Origin: an uncultured Prochlorococcus sp.
Lineage (GTDB): Bacteria; Cyanobacteriota; Cyanobacteriia; PCC-6307; Cyanobiaceae
Assembly (NCBI GenBank): GCA_902589115.1
Contig: CACIRS010000012.1
Location: 1 to 37,565, forward strand
DNA length: 37,565 bases
Reading direction: 5' to 3'
The notes beneath the pieces were generated by a model, which had not been told where the DNA came from, did no database searches, and saw nothing but the letters and a program-made list of their open reading frames with translations. Each line of letters opens with the position of its first letter. Position 1 is the first letter of the stretch. Positions 1 through 9,739 of this stretch are shown here, piece after piece. The position numbers were made by a program, and so were the translations under genes.

Positions 1-1371
1 TTACTATTGGCACCAAGGCCATCTAGAGAATTATTGGGCTCTTTTAAGAGTAAAGATATAGAAGGTATGGATCAAAAACATGTAGATATTATGTATCAAA
101 TGGCTAGTCATTTAGAATCAGGGAAAATCGTTAGTAATAATTTATCTGATTTGATTTTAAGGTGCGAACTTGTGATGTTAAGTTCTAATAGTAATCATAT
201 ACAAAAAGACTTATCTCAAGCAATTCAAATAAGAAAACAGCTTAAAAGGGAAGATGTTGTTTTATGTTGTCTTTCAGGTTCTTTTGCACATGATAATCTC
301 ACTAAGACTTCATATGTTCTTTGTGATAAAGAGCCTAATTTAGCATTTTTTTCTGGTTTTCATAGGCATGATGCTTTAAGGAACCCATTGGATAGTTTCA
401 CAGCCAACTTTTGTCATCCTGATGTTATTACTGCTTTAGTAGGTGCAAGAATGCTCGACAAACTATCACCAAATATACAAGTATCTGCTGGCATTCATAA
501 TATTGAAGGTCAATATCTAAAGGCTGCAAAGAATATGTCATCTATATTTGCTGGATTTGGATATGATTATCATCAGAATAATCCAGGACTATTGCCTACT
601 ATTTTGACTCTACTTTTAGATCAATGTTTAGATCAGGCTGCTACTGTATCTTTTAATAGAAAGGATCGCGATGAATTATATAATCAACAACCATTTCCAA
701 TTACTGAATTAGGTTATGGAGTTCAAAAAATAGAAGCTGCTTTAGCTAAACATAACAGCTCTAAAAAAGTTAGAGATCATACATTTGCACAATTATCAGC
801 AATGGTGGCAGATGTAAGAGGAAGTATGATGAAACCCTCCACTGGAAAACCTACTAGAAATTTTTATGCTGGTGAAATACTTTCCCAGAAATTAAAAGAA
901 TATAAGCGATGCCCTTATAATATTGAAGAATTCTTAGAGTGGTGCACAGAAAAAAATCTTTCAATAGGAAGTCTTGAGGGTCTTAAATCTCTACAATATT
1001 GGCCTGAAGTTTCTAGTTCTTATTCTATTCCTCTTCACGATTCATCAATGGTGAATTTGTTATATATGGCTATCTTTTCAGAAGAACAATATAAAAAGAT
1101 TATTTATACAGTACTCACTCAGAGTCGTGAGCTTACAAGCTATTGCCAAGAATCAGTTAAGCCTACACACTCTCGAACCTATTCCAATGCGTTTAATAAT
1201 ATAGATCAATCTGATCAATTAGATATTTTGGTCAATACTGTTATTTCATCACTAACAAAAAAAAGAATATATTATAATTCAGAAAACGACAAAGCAATAA
1301 AACTAGATGAATCTCAACCTCATATTAAAGCAATTATTCTAATAGAGAATTATTTTAATCGATATCAATAA
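1..1371 (+). CDS. GpsA-like NAD-dependent glycerol-3-phosphate dehydrogenase family protein, 5' end missing
   Basis: The frame is open from the first base, so the N-terminus, including the Rossmann GxGxxG motif, lies outside the window. What remains (about 455 residues) follows the order of the GpsA family: an ELVMLSSNSNHI segment resembling the second Rossmann strand and helix, then an SGSFAHDN segment, then GQYLKAAKNMSSIFAG, which matches the family segment carrying the catalytic Lys-Asn, and later TFAQLSAMVADVRGSM followed by TGKPTRNF, which resembles the Tf-GLaGlGDL...SRN region. The C-terminal extension of roughly 130 residues is longer than in ordinary GpsA (about 330 aa). The gene lies 31 bp upstream of a sugar-kinase-like gene, so the pair may be co-transcribed. 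Because the protein is so diverged, the substrate may be another phosphorylated polyol rather than glycerol-3-phosphate. Family assignment is moderate, function uncertain. Confidence 0.55.
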   Translation, partial: LLLAPRPSRELLGSFKSKDIEGMDQKHVDIMYQMASHLESGKIVSNNLSDLILRCELVMLSSNSNHIQKDLSQAIQIRKQLKREDVVLCCLSGSFAHDNLTKTSYVLCDKEPNLAFFSGFHRHDALRNPLDSFTANFCHPDVITALVGARMLDKLSPNIQVSAGIHNIEGQYLKAAKNMSSIFAGFGYDYHQNNPGLLPTILTLLLDQCLDQAATVSFNRKDRDELYNQQPFPITELGYGVQKIEAALAKHNSSKKVRDHTFAQLSAMVADVRGSMMKPSTGKPTRNFYAGEILSQKLKEYKRCPYNIEEFLEWCTEKNLSIGSLEGLKSLQYWPEVSSSYSIPLHDSSMVNLLYMAIFSEEQYKKIIYTVLTQSRELTSYCQESVKPTHSRTYSNAFNNIDQSDQLDILVNTVISSLTKKRIYYNSENDKAIKLDESQPHIKAIILIENYFNRYQ

Positions 1372-1402
1372 AAATCTATGATTAACATATTATGAAATAC
1401 CA

Positions 1403-2554
1403 ATGAATAATAATCCTTATAAATTTGATAATCCTTCATCTTCAGAAGAAGAACAGGCTATTTCTGCAGCAATACAATATGTAGATTTTGAAGATATAAT
1501 TTCAATAGAAAAATTAAAAGGAGGTTTGGTAAATAATTCTTATCTCGTTTCTACAACAAATTATTCTATACCAAGAAATTTATTGTTGCAGAAAATTAAT
1601 AATACAATTTTTAAGGATATTAAGTTACTAATGAAAAATATTGATTACGTATTAAATCATATAGAGAAAAAACTAATTTCTACCGATATTAAGGGAAAGA
1701 AAATAGTTTTTCCACAGATTATTAAAACATTATCATTTAAAAAAAACTTTATTAGCCTGCCTTCAGGATATTGGCGAGCTTTTACCTTTATATCTAACTC
1801 TAGTACTCTTGACAATTCTCTATCTATAGACCAGGCGTTCGTTGTAGGAGAAACTATAGCTTTAATGCATCAAATATTGAATGATATACCTGTCAACTCT
1901 ATCTCCACTGCAATCAATAACTTCCATAATACAAGTTTTTATTTAAATCAATATAACACTTTTAAAGAAAAATGCTATATAGAAAATTCTTCTGTTCAGA
2001 AAAGAGTTCAAAATTTAGATCAGTTTATCGACAGATACAAAATAAAAGTTTTTGACTACCATCGCATTTGCGGACAGGGGTTGTTAACACAACAAGTTAT
2101 TCATGGTGATCTGAAAATTAATAATATTCTTTTTGATTGTAACTTGCAAGAATCTATTTCAATTATAGACTTTGATACTACTCAGCCTGGATTTCTTATT
2201 AATGATATTTCTGATAGCTTAAGATCAATATGTAACATATTAGGAGAAGAAACTACCGATTTGGAATCTGTCGACTTTAATTTAAATTTATTCCAATCTT
2301 TTATTAAAGGTTATTCAGTATTTGCAAAAGATATAATTAATGAGTTTGATTTGATTTATCTTCCTCATTCTATAGCTAATATTACTTTTGAATTAGGTCT
2401 AAGGTTTCTAACTGATTTTATTAATGACAACAATTATTTTCAAGTCTCATATCCTGAGCAAAATTTGTATAGAGCAGAAGTTCAGTTTAAACTTTTAAGT
2501 TCTATTCTGCAAAAGGAAAATTCTATTCATTCTTTTTTGCAGGAAGAATTATGA
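1403..2554 (+). CDS. N-acetylhexosamine 1-kinase-like phosphotransferase (APH fold)
   Basis: A 383-residue protein of the aminoglycoside-phosphotransferase/choline-kinase superfamily. The N-terminal nucleotide-binding region has GGLVNNSYLV near residue 41 and LLLQKINNTIFKD near residue 60, the pattern seen in NahK-type N-acetylhexosamine 1-kinases, where the second segment reads LLQRIN..VFKD. The catalytic loop HGDLKINNILF lies near residue 234 and the metal-binding IDFDT near residue 256 (DFG equivalent). Such kinases phosphorylate the anomeric carbon of amino sugars using ATP in the cytoplasm. The neighbour upstream is a dehydrogenase-like gene, which suggests a small sugar or polyol metabolism unit. 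The substrate cannot be read from sequence. Start is an ATG following a very AT-rich spacer. Confidence 0.72.
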   Translation: MNNNPYKFDNPSSSEEEQAISAAIQYVDFEDIISIEKLKGGLVNNSYLVSTTNYSIPRNLLLQKINNTIFKDIKLLMKNIDYVLNHIEKKLISTDIKGKKIVFPQIIKTLSFKKNFISLPSGYWRAFTFISNSSTLDNSLSIDQAFVVGETIALMHQILNDIPVNSISTAINNFHNTSFYLNQYNTFKEKCYIENSSVQKRVQNLDQFIDRYKIKVFDYHRICGQGLLTQQVIHGDLKINNILFDCNLQESISIIDFDTTQPGFLINDISDSLRSICNILGEETTDLESVDFNLNLFQSFIKGYSVFAKDIINEFDLIYLPHSIANITFELGLRFLTDFINDNNYFQVSYPEQNLYRAEVQFKLLSSILQKENSIHSFLQEEL

Positions 2555-2677
2555 TATCTTCAATCTTAATCTTCCATTCTTTTAGTTTAATAACCTAATA
2601 AGTTGATTTCTATGTTATTCTATTATTGTTAATTCCATATAGTACTCTTTTAATTCGCTAAAATCAAGAGAATCCTT

Positions 2678-3688
2678 ATGCTTCCACTGTTAATATTTAA
2701 GAAAGGTAAATTACTCTTTTTGTCGATTTCTTTCTTTTTTGCATTTTCCCCTTCCTTACTATATTCCCAGGAAACCTATTATAGTTATCCTGTTATTGAC
2801 GACCACATTTCAATATATGAGAAATATTTAATACCAGGTTTGTTAGGTCAGCCTACTACCACTAATGGTAGGTATTATCCAATAGTTCCTCGTGATTTAG
2901 ATCGATTAGCGACTTTGATAACTCTTCTAGAGGAAGTATTGATTAGTGAAGATACTCCAGATAAAGATTATCCTATTTTAGCTCACCAACAACAAGTTAT
3001 ATATAGAGTACTTTCAAATAATCCAATTCAATCAAATATATTACTAAATAAATTATCACCTAATATAAGAAAGACTGCTGAAAGACATTTATTAGCAAGA
3101 AAACTATTTCTAAACATGTCTTCTGGAAAGCAAAAATCTTCAGACTTGCCTTCTTGGAGAATAATTAACCCAGAACCTTATAAGAACTTACTTAGTTATT
3201 ATCGTAAGGCTGAAAAAAATACAGGAATTGATTGGGAAATACTTGCTGCTATAAATTTAGTTGAAACTGGTATGGGCCGAATCTCTGGTATCTCAATAGC
3301 CAATGCTCGTGGACCTATGCAGTTTTTGCCCTCAACTTGGGCACTAGAAGGGATAGGGAACGGTGGTGACATCAATGATCCACATGATTCAATTCAAGCA
3401 GCTGCAAGATATTTAGTTGAACGAGGTGGTTTGGCTGATATAAAAAAAGGTTTGTGGGGTTATAACAACAGTGATTATTACGGGGATGCTGTACTTCAGT
3501 ATGCCGCGTTAATGAAGGACGATCCTTTGGCTTTTAAAGCTCTCTATCACTGGGAAATTCATTACTCAACTAAATTTGGAGACCTTTGGTTGCCTGTAGG
3601 TTATAGCCAATCAGAAAATATTCCTGCTTCGATCTATATAAAGGATTTTCCAGTAAGTGCCCCTCCCGTTTACTCTTACTTTAATTAA
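2678..3688 (+). CDS. Secreted SLT/MltB-type lytic transglycosylase
   Basis: A 336-residue protein with a signal peptide: positive N-terminus (FKKGK), hydrophobic core around residues 11-28, possible cleavage after YSQ near residue 31. The catalytic transglycosylase domain spans about residues 170-290. It begins YYRKAEKNTGIDWEILAAIN, has the catalytic Glu at about residue 196 (INLVETGMGR), the ANARGPMQFLPSTW block near residue 208, and AAARYLVERGG plus WGYNNSDYYGDAVLQYA, all typical of the lysozyme-like SLT fold. Such enzymes cleave peptidoglycan glycan strands in the periplasm, forming 1,6-anhydro ends. The next gene starts 3 bp after the stop, so the two are probably co-transcribed. The N-terminal 150 residues have no domain I recognise. 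Confidence 0.9.
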   Translation: MLPLLIFKKGKLLFLSISFFFAFSPSLLYSQETYYSYPVIDDHISIYEKYLIPGLLGQPTTTNGRYYPIVPRDLDRLATLITLLEEVLISEDTPDKDYPILAHQQQVIYRVLSNNPIQSNILLNKLSPNIRKTAERHLLARKLFLNMSSGKQKSSDLPSWRIINPEPYKNLLSYYRKAEKNTGIDWEILAAINLVETGMGRISGISIANARGPMQFLPSTWALEGIGNGGDINDPHDSIQAAARYLVERGGLADIKKGLWGYNNSDYYGDAVLQYAALMKDDPLAFKALYHWEIHYSTKFGDLWLPVGYSQSENIPASIYIKDFPVSAPPVYSYFN

Positions 3689-3691
3689 ACG

Positions 3692-4393
3692 GTGTTTTGC
3701 GTGTCCAAGGAATTAACACATCGAGCAGAAGAACTCAAAGCCCTTGGTTGGTCTAATGATGAATTGGTTCGCTATGCGGAACTCTGGGACTATAGACAAA
3801 GATGGGGAGCAATTAATTTAGAGAGGGAAGACAGGCAATTCCTTAGGAAAGCCGAGGCGGCTTTACCTAAAATTACAACTGGAAAAACATCTGTTAAAAA
3901 ACCAATTCGAGAAAAGTCCTATTACCGTTGGTTGCTTTTTTATCTGGATACAATGAACAAAGTTGAAACAGATTTAAAACTTCCAGATGGGGCAAGGGGC
4001 ACATGGCCGATTCTTATTGAGGAAGAACTAAGGGCAATAGATTACTTCGAGCCAGTTTTAGGATTGCCAGACACCCTAAAAGCAAAGAGATTTGATGAGT
4101 TTCGCGAGGAATTAATCAATAGTTATTCAAGTCTTTCTAATGATTCCCTTCAGCTAATAGATTTTGATTTCAATTCACCTTTAGAGGAATTAAAAGCTAA
4201 AGAATCTACAAAATGGAGAACATTACGCTCGGAAACTGTAAAAAATAAAAACTATCATGTCCTTAAACCGGAAGCTGTTGCAATCTTTAGGGACAAGGTT
4301 AGGAAGGAGTTTTTACCACTAATCCTTGAAACGCTACCTTCCTTGTCAGAGTCAGATAAACCTACACCTCCTGACGATTGGAGCAGCAATTAA
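3692..4393 (+). CDS. Hypothetical protein, 233 aa, downstream of lytic transglycosylase
   Basis: I do not recognise a domain. The protein is soluble and charged, with no signal peptide or membrane segment. The N-terminal 50 residues (ELKALGWSNDELVRYAELW) look like a small helical module, with Trp/Tyr-rich helices in the middle (SYYRWLLFYLDTMNKVE). The only start choices are GTG codons: this one at 3692, or one three codons later at 3701; neither has a clear ribosome binding site, so translational coupling to the gene 3 bp upstream is likely. The close spacing suggests an operon but says little about function. Confidence 0.75.
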   Translation: MFCVSKELTHRAEELKALGWSNDELVRYAELWDYRQRWGAINLEREDRQFLRKAEAALPKITTGKTSVKKPIREKSYYRWLLFYLDTMNKVETDLKLPDGARGTWPILIEEELRAIDYFEPVLGLPDTLKAKRFDEFREELINSYSSLSNDSLQLIDFDFNSPLEELKAKESTKWRTLRSETVKNKNYHVLKPEAVAIFRDKVRKEFLPLILETLPSLSESDKPTPPDDWSSN

Positions 4394-4414
4394 AGAACTT
4401 AGCTAGAAATATAG

Positions 4415-5764
<1,350 letters not shown>

Positions 5765-5780
5765 AATTGGAGTTTTTCTA

Positions 5781-6677
5781 ATGTCTCTAATTCTTCCCCG
5801 CAGTTACCATAAAATTGCGGCGGTGGAAAAAAATCATATTTCTTGGATTGAACCTGATATTGCCGAACGTCAGGATATCCGTCCTTTAAGAATTGGTATC
5901 TTAAATATTATGCCATTAGGTAAACAATACGAGTTTAATCTTCTACATCCACTTGGCTTGTCACCTCTTCAAATAGAACCTATATGGATCAGATTAAAAA
6001 GTCATTCTTATAAAACATGGGATATCTCTCATTTAAATAAACTTTATGTAAGTTGGGAAGAAGCAATGTCACCATCACCATTAGATGGTTTGATAATAAC
6101 TGGAGCTCCAGTTGAGCAAATACCTTTTGAAAATGTAACTTACTGGCCTGAATTCGTTGAGTTAGTTGCAGAAGCAAGGAAAAGTTGTGCTAATACCTTA
6201 GGTCTTTGTTGGGCAGGATTTGCTTTGGCTTATTTAGCTGGAGTTGATAAAGAATGTTTTACTAAAAAGCTATTTGGAATTTATCCCTTGAGAAGCCTAG
6301 TCCCAGGGCATCCTCTTATGGGTACCCAAGATGATCAGTTTTTATGTCCTCAAAGTAGATATGCAGGTTTACCTGATGCATCTATGGAATCTGCTCAAAG
6401 ACAGGGCAGGCTTCGTCTATTGGCCCATGGAGAAAAGGTGGGTTATACCATTTTTGAGACAACCGATCAGCGCCAATTAATGCATCTTGGTCACCCTGAA
6501 TACAATGCAGGAAGACTATTGTCTGAGATGGAAAGAGATAAAGCTAAAGGAGATGTCCCACCTCCCGAAAATTTTGATACAGAATATCCACAAACATCTT
6601 GGAGATCTCATAGGAATTTACTTTTTCAACAGTGGTTATGGTTCTGTTATCAGAGAGTTAGCTTGACTCAGGAATAA
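5781..6677 (+). CDS. metA: Homoserine O-acetyltransferase (MetA family)
   Basis: A 298-residue MetA-family acyltransferase. Visible landmarks are IGILNIMPLGK near residue 38, the oxyanion region TGAPVEQIPFENVTYW near residue 107, the nucleophile Cys at about 143 in LGLCWAG, and the His/Glu pair at about 238/240 in HLGHPEY. Established work on this family links Glu at the position after the APV motif (here about residue 112) with acetyl-CoA use, and Gly there (as in E. coli) with succinyl-CoA use. The Glu therefore points to O-acetylhomoserine as product, which fits the sulfhydrylase gene immediately upstream. The enzyme is cytoplasmic and works in methionine synthesis. The gene is often annotated as succinyltransferase; the sequence favours acetyl. 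Confidence 0.93.
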   Translation: MSLILPRSYHKIAAVEKNHISWIEPDIAERQDIRPLRIGILNIMPLGKQYEFNLLHPLGLSPLQIEPIWIRLKSHSYKTWDISHLNKLYVSWEEAMSPSPLDGLIITGAPVEQIPFENVTYWPEFVELVAEARKSCANTLGLCWAGFALAYLAGVDKECFTKKLFGIYPLRSLVPGHPLMGTQDDQFLCPQSRYAGLPDASMESAQRQGRLRLLAHGEKVGYTIFETTDQRQLMHLGHPEYNAGRLLSEMERDKAKGDVPPPENFDTEYPQTSWRSHRNLLFQQWLWFCYQRVSLTQE

Positions 6678-6715
6678 ATAAAACCCTATTAATGTAGTTC
6701 ATAGTTATATGAATC

Positions 6716-7288
6716 ATGCAGCATGATTGTGTAGAAAGACCATGGAAGCTATATAAAGGTTGGTTAAACCCAATAGAGTCTCTTTTCTGGAAGAACCTGA
6801 TATATACCTCATTGGATTGGGATCAACCAATGGTTTATGTTTATGGTCAAAATTATCTTGTCCCAAGAAAAACTAGTTTTATTGCTTCAAAAGGTATAAA
6901 TTACAAATATAGTAGCTTTACACATCATGGGCATGGTTGCCCCTTATGGTTTGAACCTTTACTAAATAAGGTAAATAATTCTTTTGGTGAAAAGTTTAAC
7001 GGATGTTTGGCCAATTTTTATATGAATGGTAAGGATAGTATGGGTTGGCATTCTGATAGTGAACCTGAATTAGATCCAACTAAGCCCATAGCTTCTTTGT
7101 CACTAGGAGCTACAAGAGATTTTTGTTTAAGAGATTGTGCTAGATCACTTAAAGATACAATTCCATTGGCAAATGGTGATCTATTTTTAATGGAGCCACC
7201 TTGCCAGAATCATTGGCAGCATTGTTTGCCAAAGAGACTTAAAGTCTTAGATTCTAGAATAAATTTAACTTTTAGATGCTATTATTAG
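6716..7288 (+). CDS. AlkB-family 2-oxoglutarate/Fe(II) dioxygenase
   Basis: A 190-residue protein with the full set of AlkB-type iron and cosubstrate ligands. The HxD motif is at about His112 and Asp114 in MGWHSDSEPEL; the distal His is at about 169 in HWQHCLPK; RINLTFR near residue 181 supplies the 2-oxoglutarate-binding arginines. FYMNGKDSMGWHSD and SLSLGATRDFCLRD match the ALKBH2/3-like group that oxidatively demethylates alkylated bases in DNA or RNA. It is cytoplasmic. It lies 38 bp after metA on the same strand and converges with the next gene, with a hairpin between them. Substrate (1-meA, 3-meC or RNA bases) is inferred from the family only. Confidence 0.88.
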   Translation: MQHDCVERPWKLYKGWLNPIESLFWKNLIYTSLDWDQPMVYVYGQNYLVPRKTSFIASKGINYKYSSFTHHGHGCPLWFEPLLNKVNNSFGEKFNGCLANFYMNGKDSMGWHSDSEPELDPTKPIASLSLGATRDFCLRDCARSLKDTIPLANGDLFLMEPPCQNHWQHCLPKRLKVLDSRINLTFRCYY

Positions 7289-7351
7289 ATAATTTAATGC
7301 ATGAAGAATTAACTTTATTGAGAATATATATTATCTAATAATTATCAAGAA

Positions 7352-7382
7352 TTAATTATGTTTCTCTAAATAACATAATTAA
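7352..7382. terminator. AT-rich hairpin between convergent genes
   Basis: Arms TTAATTATGTT (7352-7362) and AACATAATTAA (7372-7382) form a perfect 11-bp stem with a 9-nt loop. It lies between the end of the AlkB-like gene and the end of the minus-strand gene at 7406, so it could end transcripts from both sides. The stem is all A/T except one pair and there is no long T run, so this is a weak candidate. Confidence 0.4.
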
Positions 7383-7405
7383 ATTCAATTTTAAATTTAT
7401 TAGGT

Positions 7406-7663
7406 TTAAGTTTCAGAAGCTTGACTTGCCTCAGCTTTAGCTTTGGCCTTTTTTTCAGCTGCTGCTTTTGCTTTATCAGCTGCTGCTTTTGCAGCCGCTT
7501 CAGCTTCAGCTTCAGCTTTCGCTTTGGCTGCAACTTCAGCTTCTGCTGCTTTTCTTGCCATGTATGCTTTGCTCATTCTTTTGTCAAACATCCAGAATTG
7601 AGCAATTGCAATAGGTACATGCACTAGTCCTCCTAGTACAACTACAGTTTGGCTGTAAGCCAT
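7406..7663 (-). CDS. Small membrane-anchored Ala/Glu/Lys-rich protein
   Basis: An 85-residue protein of unknown function. Residues 1-25 are hydrophobic (TVVVLGGLVHVPIAIAQFW) and could be one membrane segment or an uncleaved anchor. Residues from about 36 to the end are almost entirely Ala, Glu and Lys in short repeats (AEAEAEAAAKAAADKAK), predicted to form one long charged helix or coiled coil. Low complexity makes similarity searches unreliable. The gene stands alone between the AlkB-like gene (convergent) and the amino-acid transporter ATPase gene, which has the same strand but lies 183 bp further upstream. A -10-like TATATA (minus strand) sits about 50 bp before the start. The biased but clean reading frame and a sensible N-terminus support a real gene. 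Confidence 0.7.
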   Translation of the reverse strand: MAYSQTVVVLGGLVHVPIAIAQFWMFDKRMSKAYMARKAAEAEVAAKAKAEAEAEAAAKAAADKAKAAAEKKAKAKAEASQASET

Positions 7664-7846
7664 TGTCGTTTTTGCTGCTGTTTGAAGTATACCTTGAACT
7701 ATGGATTGACCTTATATATCACTTGATGGTTTTGACGTATAGCTGGGAGAATTTGAAAATTGATCTTTTCTGAAAATCCTTTTTCTCCCTAAGTTTCTAA
7801 TATTTGTCTGCGAAAGTTCGTTTGAAGAATTCACCTCTCAGATCAA

Positions 7847-8587
7847 CTACATCATTTGATTAAGAAAGCGCCTGCTTCTTTCTTCAGTGGCATTGCTAAA
7901 GAAATTTTGAGGAGATGACGTCTCAACAATTTTCCCTTCATCCATAAAAACAACCCTATCAGCGACCTCTTTTGCAAAATCAATTTCATGGGTTACGACA
8001 ACCATTGTCATTCCCTTATTAGCTAAGTTTCTAATTGCATCTAAAACTTCTTTAACTCTTTCTGGATCTAATGCACTTGTAGGTTCATCAAAAAGCATTA
8101 TTTCTGGTTTTAAGGCAAGGGCTCTTGCAATTGCGACACGTTGTTGTTGTCCTCCGCTTAGTTGATTTGGATATTTATTTATCTGTTCATAAATACCCAT
8201 TTGTTTAAGTAGCTCTTTGGCCGTAATTTCTGATTCTATAGAAGACCTCTTTTGAACTTTGATTGGTGCAATTGTTATATTCTCTAGTATTGTGAGGTGA
8301 GGGAAGAGATTGAATTGTTGAAAAACCATACCAACTCTTCTTCGAATCTTTCGGATTTGTTTCTCATCTTGATTTTCGTCAAGATGTAACCCAAGGATTT
8401 CCAATCTTCCTCTATCAATAGATTCTAATCCATTAAATGTTCTAATAAGTGTACTTTTGCCAGAACCTGAAGGACCCATTATAACTAGTACTTCGCCCGT
8501 AAATACATTTAAACTGACATTATCTAATGCAAGGTTGGCCTTATCATAGGACTTGACTATATCTTTTGCTTTTATTGCTATCTCCAT
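7847..8587 (-). CDS. bgtA: Polar amino-acid ABC transporter, ATP-binding protein (BgtA/AapP-like)
   Basis: A 246-residue ABC ATPase. Walker A GPSGSGKST is near residue 38, the Q-loop is MVFQQFNLFPH, the signature LSGGQQQRVAIARAL is near residue 143, Walker B is IMLFDEPTSALDPE, and the switch His is in VVVTHE. The sequence is closest to the GlnQ/HisP/AapP group that energises import of polar amino acids. It starts 2 bp after the stop of the second permease, and is the last gene of a binding-protein/permease/permease/ATPase operon. That order matches the cyanobacterial natF-natG-natH-bgtA cluster known from Anabaena, the basis for the symbol. Confidence 0.92.
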   Translation of the reverse strand: MEIAIKAKDIVKSYDKANLALDNVSLNVFTGEVLVIMGPSGSGKSTLIRTFNGLESIDRGRLEILGLHLDENQDEKQIRKIRRRVGMVFQQFNLFPHLTILENITIAPIKVQKRSSIESEITAKELLKQMGIYEQINKYPNQLSGGQQQRVAIARALALKPEIMLFDEPTSALDPERVKEVLDAIRNLANKGMTMVVVTHEIDFAKEVADRVVFMDEGKIVETSSPQNFFSNATEERSRRFLNQMM

Positions 8588-8589
8588 GA

Positions 8590-9612
8590 CTAAATATTGT
8601 TAATTGATGAAGTTGATAGACTCTGTTCTATTTGACGAGATAGCAAAGCCATGCATGTACATATTATCCAGTAGACAATTGCTAACCAAGAATATACTTC
8701 TAGGTATTTACCAATAAAACTTGGGTTGGCAAGTAAGCTTCTACTTATTCCTAATAGCTCTACCAAGCCAAGTATTGCCATAAGGCTTGTGTTTTGTAAA
8801 AGGCCTATAGCTTGGTTAGTAAGTGCTGGCAATGCGGTCATTAATGCTTGTGGAAGAATGATTATCTGAAGTGTTTGTCTTGAGCTGAGACCTAATGCTA
8901 ATGCGGCTTCTTGCTGGGTTGGTGGAATGGCCTGGAGCCCGCCTCTAATATCTTCTGCAACATATGCCCCAGTAAAAATTGCAAAAGCAAAAACAGCTCT
9001 TAAGACTCTATTTATTTCTAATCCAACTGGCAAAAAAAGAGGTATCAAAAGCTGGCCAAAGAAGAGTACTGCTATTAGAGGCATAGCTCTAATAACATCA
9101 ATATATGTTTTAGAGATAAATCTTAGAAATTTCAATTCACTCCTTCTTCCAAAGGCCAGTATTATCCCAATTGGTAGAGATAGTACAGCGCTAAATATTG
9201 TTAGCAATAGAGTTAATGTAATACCTCCCCAATATCTTGATGGAACTGGATATATTCCCAATCCCCCTGCTATAAAAACTATTCCTATTGGAATCATTGA
9301 GAGCCAAATAAGTGGAAGAAACTTTTTCCTTGCTATTTTTTTTCCGCCTATTAAGGTAACTATTGTTAGAGCTGATAATATTGTTATCCATGATAAAGGT
9401 CTCCATAGTTGTTCTTTTGGGTAACTTCCAAATAGATATAGAGGTATGTTGTGCGTTATTACTTCCCAATCTGCAACAAATAAGATCCAGTGAATCGATT
9501 TTGATACGACCCAGGTAAATAAAGAAATTATAACTATTGTCAATAAAGTATCCATAGGGCTTGAAGCCAATTCCTTTTTTAGCTGCTTTATTGATCTTCT
9601 TTCAAGAAACAT
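8590..9612 (-). CDS. natH: Polar amino-acid ABC transporter, permease (NatH/AapM-like)
   Basis: A 340-residue membrane protein of the HisMQ-type permease family. Two hydrophobic segments precede about residue 110, then the conserved permease domain runs from about 130 to 330. Family marks are PLIAVLFFGQLLIP, GAYVAEDIRGGLQAIP (the part of the domain that meets the periplasmic gate), and the EAA-like loop QEAALALGLSSRQTLQIIILPQALMTALPAL, which contacts the ATPase. It is shorter than Rhizobium AapM. It is preceded by a 127-bp gap after natG, the largest in the operon, so an internal promoter or processing site is possible there. Confidence 0.88.
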   Translation of the reverse strand: MFLERRSIKQLKKELASSPMDTLLTIVIISLFTWVVSKSIHWILFVADWEVITHNIPLYLFGSYPKEQLWRPLSWITILSALTIVTLIGGKKIARKKFLPLIWLSMIPIGIVFIAGGLGIYPVPSRYWGGITLTLLLTIFSAVLSLPIGIILAFGRRSELKFLRFISKTYIDVIRAMPLIAVLFFGQLLIPLFLPVGLEINRVLRAVFAFAIFTGAYVAEDIRGGLQAIPPTQQEAALALGLSSRQTLQIIILPQALMTALPALTNQAIGLLQNTSLMAILGLVELLGISRSLLANPSFIGKYLEVYSWLAIVYWIICTCMALLSRQIEQSLSTSSINNI

Positions 9613-9739
9613 AAAATTCTAATTTAGTAGTAAATAACAGTACATTATCTTTTAAAAGTATAACATATACATAACCTTATTATGATTCATTCTGGTGACT
9701 TGCTCCAATTCTAAACGAGGAAATTATTTTTCTTGGCTG

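Noticed and set aside
7421-7627. Cys/Phe/Ser-rich frame on the plus strand
   Set aside because: It is the antisense reading of the Ala/Glu/Lys-rich gene; its odd composition is explained by that gene's repeats.
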